Assembly: GCF_003268775.1 (NCBI RefSeq)
Contig: NZ_QLSU01000015.1
Location: 1 to 64,000, forward strand
Length of the DNA: 64,000 bases
Direction of reading: 5' to 3'
DNA from: Paraburkholderia unamae
Lineage (GTDB): Bacteria; Pseudomonadota; Gammaproteobacteria; Burkholderiales; Burkholderiaceae
The notes below the pieces were generated by a model, which was not told where the DNA came from, did not search any database, and saw nothing but the letters and a program-made list of their open reading frames with translations. Each line of letters opens with the position of its first letter. The first letter of the stretch is position 1. Shown here in pieces: positions 61,007 through 64,000 of this stretch. The translations under genes and the position numbers were made by a program.

Positions 61007-61674
61007 ACACACCGCCCCGCGCCGTGCTCTGGGACATGGACGGCACCCTCGCGCTCAGCGAACCGCTGCACATGCAAACGTTGATCGCGGTGCTCGCGCA
61101 CTACGGCATTCAGGCGGGCGACGAGCTGCATCCGCTGACGTTCGGCCGCAGCGGGCTCGACGTGTACCGCCTCTGCCGCGAACGCTTCGGCATCGAAGCG
61201 GATTACGCGGCGTGGTCGGCGCTGCGCGCCGCGCGCTATGTGGCCGAAGCGCCGACACTCGAAGCGCGCCCCGGCGCACTCGAAATCTGGCGCGCCGCGC
61301 ACGCGGCCGGGTTGCGCCAGGCCGTCGTTTCCAACGCGGGCCGCGTGCTGCTCGAAGCCAATCTGAAAGCGCTCGGGCTGCAAGCGCCCGAGCGCGTTTC
61401 GGTGAGCGTCAACGACGTGCGGCACGGCAAGCCCGACCCCGAAGCCTACCTGCGCGCCGCGTATCTGCTGGACGTCGCGCCCGCCGAGGCCATCGCCATC
61501 GAAGACAGCCCAACGGGCGCGCGCGCCGCGCTCGCCGCGGGCATGCGCGTGCTCGGCTGGCCCGATGCGCAAGCCCCCGAGGCCAACATGCATTTTCCGC
61601 AAGGCACGCAGATCGTGCACCACGCACGCGACATCGCCGCCGCGCTCGGGCTGCCGGGCGTGATGGTTTCTTGA
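61003..61674 (+). CDS. HAD-IA family phosphatase/phosphomutase
   Basis: 223 residues. Motif I LWDMDGTLALSEPLH holds the nucleophile Asp; motif II VVSNAGR, motif III HGKPDPEAYLRAA and motif IV IAIEDSPTGARAAL are complete, of the beta-phosphoglucomutase-like group with an alpha-helical cap. It probably dephosphorylates, or acts as a mutase on, a small sugar phosphate of the pathway. It is translationally coupled to the FGGY kinase. Confidence 0.9.
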   Translation: MNTPPRAVLWDMDGTLALSEPLHMQTLIAVLAHYGIQAGDELHPLTFGRSGLDVYRLCRERFGIEADYAAWSALRAARYVAEAPTLEARPGALEIWRAAHAAGLRQAVVSNAGRVLLEANLKALGLQAPERVSVSVNDVRHGKPDPEAYLRAAYLLDVAPAEAIAIEDSPTGARAALAAGMRVLGWPDAQAPEANMHFPQGTQIVHHARDIAAALGLPGVMVS

Positions 61675-61712
61675 CCCGCATCCGTTTCCGCACATATTTC
61701 GCAGACCCAATC

Positions 61713-62819
61713 ATGTTGAGAACCAGCATATTCCCCTCGCGCTACGTCCAGGGCGCCGGTGCGCTCGCCACGCTCGACGCCGAACTCGCACGTCTTGGTT
61801 CGCACGCCGCGTGTCTTGTCGATCGCAACGTCGCGGCGCTGCTCGAACCGGTGCGCGCGCGCGCCGAGCGCGTCACCTTGCAGGTGCGTGAAGTCGACGC
61901 CGCCTGCACCGAGCGCTCGGTTGCCGAAACCGCCGAGTGGATTCGCGCGAGCGGCGCGGACGTGGTCGTCTCGTTCGGCGGCGGCAAGGTGATCGACACG
62001 GGCCGCGCGGCCGCCGACGACCTGCGGCTGCCGTTCGCCTGCGTGCCGACCATCGCGGCCTCGGATGCGCCGTGCAGCGCGCTCGCGGTGATCTACGACG
62101 AAGCGGGCCGCGTGGTGCGCGACCGCTTCGTGCGCAGCAACCCGAACCTCGTGCTGCTCGACACCGCCGTGATCGTGCGCGCCCCGGCGCGCTTTTTCAT
62201 TGCGGGCATCGGCGACGCGCTCGCGACGTACTACGAGGCCGAGGCCTGCCGGCGCGCTTATGCCCGCAACCTGTGCGGCGGGCGTGGCACGGCGCTCGCC
62301 TTCGAAGCCGCGCGGCTGTGCCGCGACCTGCTGTTCGCGCACGCGCCGCAAGCGGTCGAAGACTGCCGGGCGCAACTCGTCACACCCGACTTCGACGCAA
62401 CGCTCGAAGCGACGGTGCTGCTCTCCGGCATTGGCTTCGAATCGGGCGGCGTGGCGGCGGCGCACGCGATCCATCATGGCCTGGCCGACCTGCCTTCGTC
62501 GCACAGCCTGCTGCACGGCGAAAAGGTGGCGATCGGCGTACTCGCCTCGCTGTTTCTCTCGACCGTGCCCGACGAAGAGCGTCGGCGCGTGTTCCGCTTT
62601 TGCCGCGCGGTCGGCTTGCCCACGCGGCTCGCCCAGGTCAACGTCGACGCCGACGACCACCACGCGCTCGAAACCGTGGCGGCGCGCGCCTGCCGCGCGG
62701 GCGAAATCATTCACAACGAACCGTATCCCGTCGAGCCCGCCATGGTGGTCGCCGCCCTCAAGGCGATGGACCGCTACGCCGCGCGTCTCGACACACTCAT
62801 CCAGCAAGGAGCTGCCTGA
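61713..62819 (+). CDS. Iron-containing alcohol dehydrogenase/glycerol dehydrogenase family protein
   Basis: 368 residues. VVSFGGGKVIDTGRAAADDL is the NAD-binding loop; VPTIAASDAPCSALAVIYDE fits glycerol dehydrogenases; metal ligands should be Asp in GIGDALATYYEAEA, His in AAAHAIHHGL and His in SLLHGEKVAIG. It oxidises a polyol or reduces a ketose. The N-terminus MLRTSIFPSRYVQGAGAL supports this start, though no clear ribosome site is seen. It is followed by the last SDR after 2 bases. Confidence 0.9.
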   Translation: MLRTSIFPSRYVQGAGALATLDAELARLGSHAACLVDRNVAALLEPVRARAERVTLQVREVDAACTERSVAETAEWIRASGADVVVSFGGGKVIDTGRAAADDLRLPFACVPTIAASDAPCSALAVIYDEAGRVVRDRFVRSNPNLVLLDTAVIVRAPARFFIAGIGDALATYYEAEACRRAYARNLCGGRGTALAFEAARLCRDLLFAHAPQAVEDCRAQLVTPDFDATLEATVLLSGIGFESGGVAAAHAIHHGLADLPSSHSLLHGEKVAIGVLASLFLSTVPDEERRRVFRFCRAVGLPTRLAQVNVDADDHHALETVAARACRAGEIIHNEPYPVEPAMVVAALKAMDRYAARLDTLIQQGAA

Positions 62820-62821
62820 AC

Positions 62822-63610
62822 ATGACACAAACCGCCCTGCAAAAAAACGCTGCGGAAAACCAGGAAATCCACGCCTTCCGGCCCGGCCTCTTCAGCGGCA
62901 AGACCGTGCTCGTCTCGGGGGCGACGAGCGGTATCGGCCTGGCGATCGCCGAGGGCTTCGCCTCGCTCGGCGCGCGCGTGATCGCCACGGGCAGCTCGCC
63001 CGCCAAGCTCGAAGCGCTGCGCGCCGACGCCACGCTCTCGCACATCCGTTTCGAACGTGTCGACGTGCGCAACGTCGATGACATCAACCGCTTTTGCAGC
63101 GATCTCGAATCGTTGGATATCCTCATTAATGCGGCCGGTGTGGCGCGCCCGATGGACGAGTACCGCGACGACGTGTTTCGCGAGGTGATCGACGTGAACC
63201 TCACGGCGGCCATGCGCTTTTCGATGGCGGCGCGGCCGCTGCTCGAACGCACGAAGGGCGTGGTCGTGAATGTCGCCTCGATGCTCAGCTATCTCGCCGA
63301 CGTGGAAGTGCCCGCCTATTGCGCGAGCAAGACCGGCATCCTGGGCCTCACGCGCGCGCTGGCGCACGCGTTCGGGGTGGCGGGCGTGCGCGTGAACGCG
63401 ATTGCGCCGGGCTACCATCGCACGGACATGACACGCGCGCTCTGGGAAACGCCCGCGTCGGCGGAAAAGATCGCGGCGCGCGCGGCGCTCAAGCGCTGGG
63501 GGGAAGCCGAGGATCTGGTGGGCGCCGCTGTCTTTCTCGCGTCGCCCGCGGCGGCGTTCGTGACCGGCGTCACGTTGCCGGTGGATGGGGGGTATGTGAG
63601 CGGCAGCTAA
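62822..63610 (+). CDS. SDR family oxidoreductase
   Basis: 262 residues. GATSGIG, NAAG, Ser in NVASMLSYL and YCASK are complete, with VTLPVDGGYVSGS at the end. An N-terminal extension of about 25 residues (QTALQKNAAENQEIHAF) precedes the Rossmann fold. It is the third SDR of the locus and the last gene of the rightward operon, immediately before the terminator. Having three SDRs plus an iron dehydrogenase suggests several redox steps or a redox-neutral epimerisation. Confidence 0.92.
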   Translation: MTQTALQKNAAENQEIHAFRPGLFSGKTVLVSGATSGIGLAIAEGFASLGARVIATGSSPAKLEALRADATLSHIRFERVDVRNVDDINRFCSDLESLDILINAAGVARPMDEYRDDVFREVIDVNLTAAMRFSMAARPLLERTKGVVVNVASMLSYLADVEVPAYCASKTGILGLTRALAHAFGVAGVRVNAIAPGYHRTDMTRALWETPASAEKIAARAALKRWGEAEDLVGAAVFLASPAAAFVTGVTLPVDGGYVSGS

Positions 63611-63620
63611 GCGCAAGTGG

Positions 63621-63649
63621 GGGGCCCGGTTCACGGGCCCCTGGCTTTT
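63621..63649 (+). terminator. Intrinsic terminator of the catabolic operon
   Basis: GGGGCCCG (63621-63628) and CGGGCCCC (63634-63641) form a perfect 8-bp stem with a 5-base loop; TGGC and a TTTT run (63646-63649) follow. It lies 10 bases past the SDR stop and also separates the convergent minus-strand gene at 63654. Confidence 0.75.
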
Positions 63650-63653
63650 GCCT

Positions 63654-63926
63654 TCAGTTTTTGTCTTTAGCGTGTGCCTTCAATCCGCATGCCTGCGGCG
63701 AAGCGCCGCTTTCCTCTGCCGCGATTTTCGCCAGTCGTATCGCGCTGTCAAAGCTGCATGCCGTGGCGGTCTGCCGTCGGTCGACGGTCACGACCCAGGT
63801 GTGGAAGCTGTATCGCCATTTGATGCGGCGCTCCTCCAGCAAGGCCGACAACCACCGCCAGACAGACGCATCGTCTGCATTCGCGGCGGCCGCGGCCCGG
63901 TTTCGTTCGCGTTGCATCGTATCCAT
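63654..63926 (-). CDS. Small hypothetical protein
   Basis: 90 residues. The middle, VWRWLSALLEERRIKWRYSF, then HTWVVTVDRRQTATACSFDS and AIRLAKIAAEESGA, alternates helix and strand like a small folded domain with many aromatic residues. No signal or membrane segment is seen. The Lys-rich end is KAHAKDKN. I do not recognise a family. The start could be the ATG at 63926 or, three codons on, 63917. It is convergent with the catabolic operon. Confidence 0.6.
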   Translation of the reverse strand: MDTMQRERNRAAAAANADDASVWRWLSALLEERRIKWRYSFHTWVVTVDRRQTATACSFDSAIRLAKIAAEESGASPQACGLKAHAKDKN

Positions 63927-64000
63927 CGGTCGAGCTTGTAGCGTAGCGCGCGACGCGCAAGCCGCCGCTCAGTGCGACGACCAGCCCTGGTAGCTCGCCA

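Noticed and set aside
63969..64000. Possible 3' end of a minus-strand gene (ASYQGWSSH then stop)
   Set aside because: Only about ten codons are visible at the window edge, too few to support a gene.
1..64000. tRNA, rRNA, CRISPR arrays, insertion sequences, prophage
   Set aside because: I looked for these by eye and saw none; small RNAs without known motifs cannot be excluded.

Overview
The window looks like part of a replicon (secondary chromosome or megaplasmid in style) of a Burkholderiaceae bacterium close to Paraburkholderia or Caballeronia. The evidence is strong G/C preference at third codon positions, many LysR, TetR, MarR, HxlR and RpiR regulators each beside a transporter or enzyme, aromatic-acid type MFS carriers, an OprB porin, and DUF1488, SYLF and BON family proteins. 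I see no rRNA, tRNA, CRISPR array, insertion sequence or phage module. This is accessory metabolism, not core genome.

Layout. 1-10 kb: the 5' end of a tartrate/D-malate dehydrogenase-type gene, a SYLF lipid-binding protein, a DUF3047 protein, HxlR and TetR regulators, a CocE/NonD serine hydrolase, a YdeI-like protein and a penicillin-acylase-type Ntn hydrolase. 10-23 kb: an aromatic-acid symporter, a LysR regulator, a Tat-exported sulfatase with an adjacent MetI/MetQ pair lacking MetN, a glycine-rich secreted peptide, an M20 amidohydrolase plus MHS-family carrier facing a MarR regulator, and a LysR/DHA2 efflux pair. 22.6-23.9 kb: a YhcG (DUF1016) nuclease flanked by AATGCGC/GCGCATT palindromes. 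24-34 kb: a LysR regulator, a second aromatic-acid symporter, a DUF336 protein, an FMN riboswitch driving a second-type lumazine synthase, two DUF1488 paralogues, an orphan membrane domain of the PQQ-glucose-dehydrogenase type, an isochorismatase-like hydrolase without the catalytic cysteine, and an OprB porin. 34.5-37.8 kb: a hairpin-rich leader, a 54-residue peptide, an ABC ATPase with no permease, and an unrecognised exported protein.

37.8-48.0 kb is one co-oriented minus-strand run: NCS1 (CodB-like) permease, HyuA-type protein, DUF917 protein, outer-membrane protein, LAL/LuxR regulator, M20 peptidase and a hydantoin-racemase-like enzyme. It reads as an import and degradation system for a hydantoin-like or cyclic-amide compound, with its own large ATP-binding regulator.

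48.9-63.6 kb is a divergent catabolic locus of 14 genes around a palindrome-rich control region at 55.9-56.0 kb. Leftward: FAD-linked oxidase, periplasmic binding protein, ABC ATPase and permease, RpiR regulator, SDR dehydrogenase. Rightward: cupin-type phosphoglucose isomerase, AroE-like oxidoreductase, SDR, UlaG-like lactonase, FGGY kinase, HAD phosphatase, iron-type alcohol dehydrogenase, SDR, then a strong terminator. I cannot match this gene set to a described pathway. It is the best candidate here for an undescribed sugar, polyol or sugar-acid route.

All functions are inferred from reading translated sequence; no database search was run.
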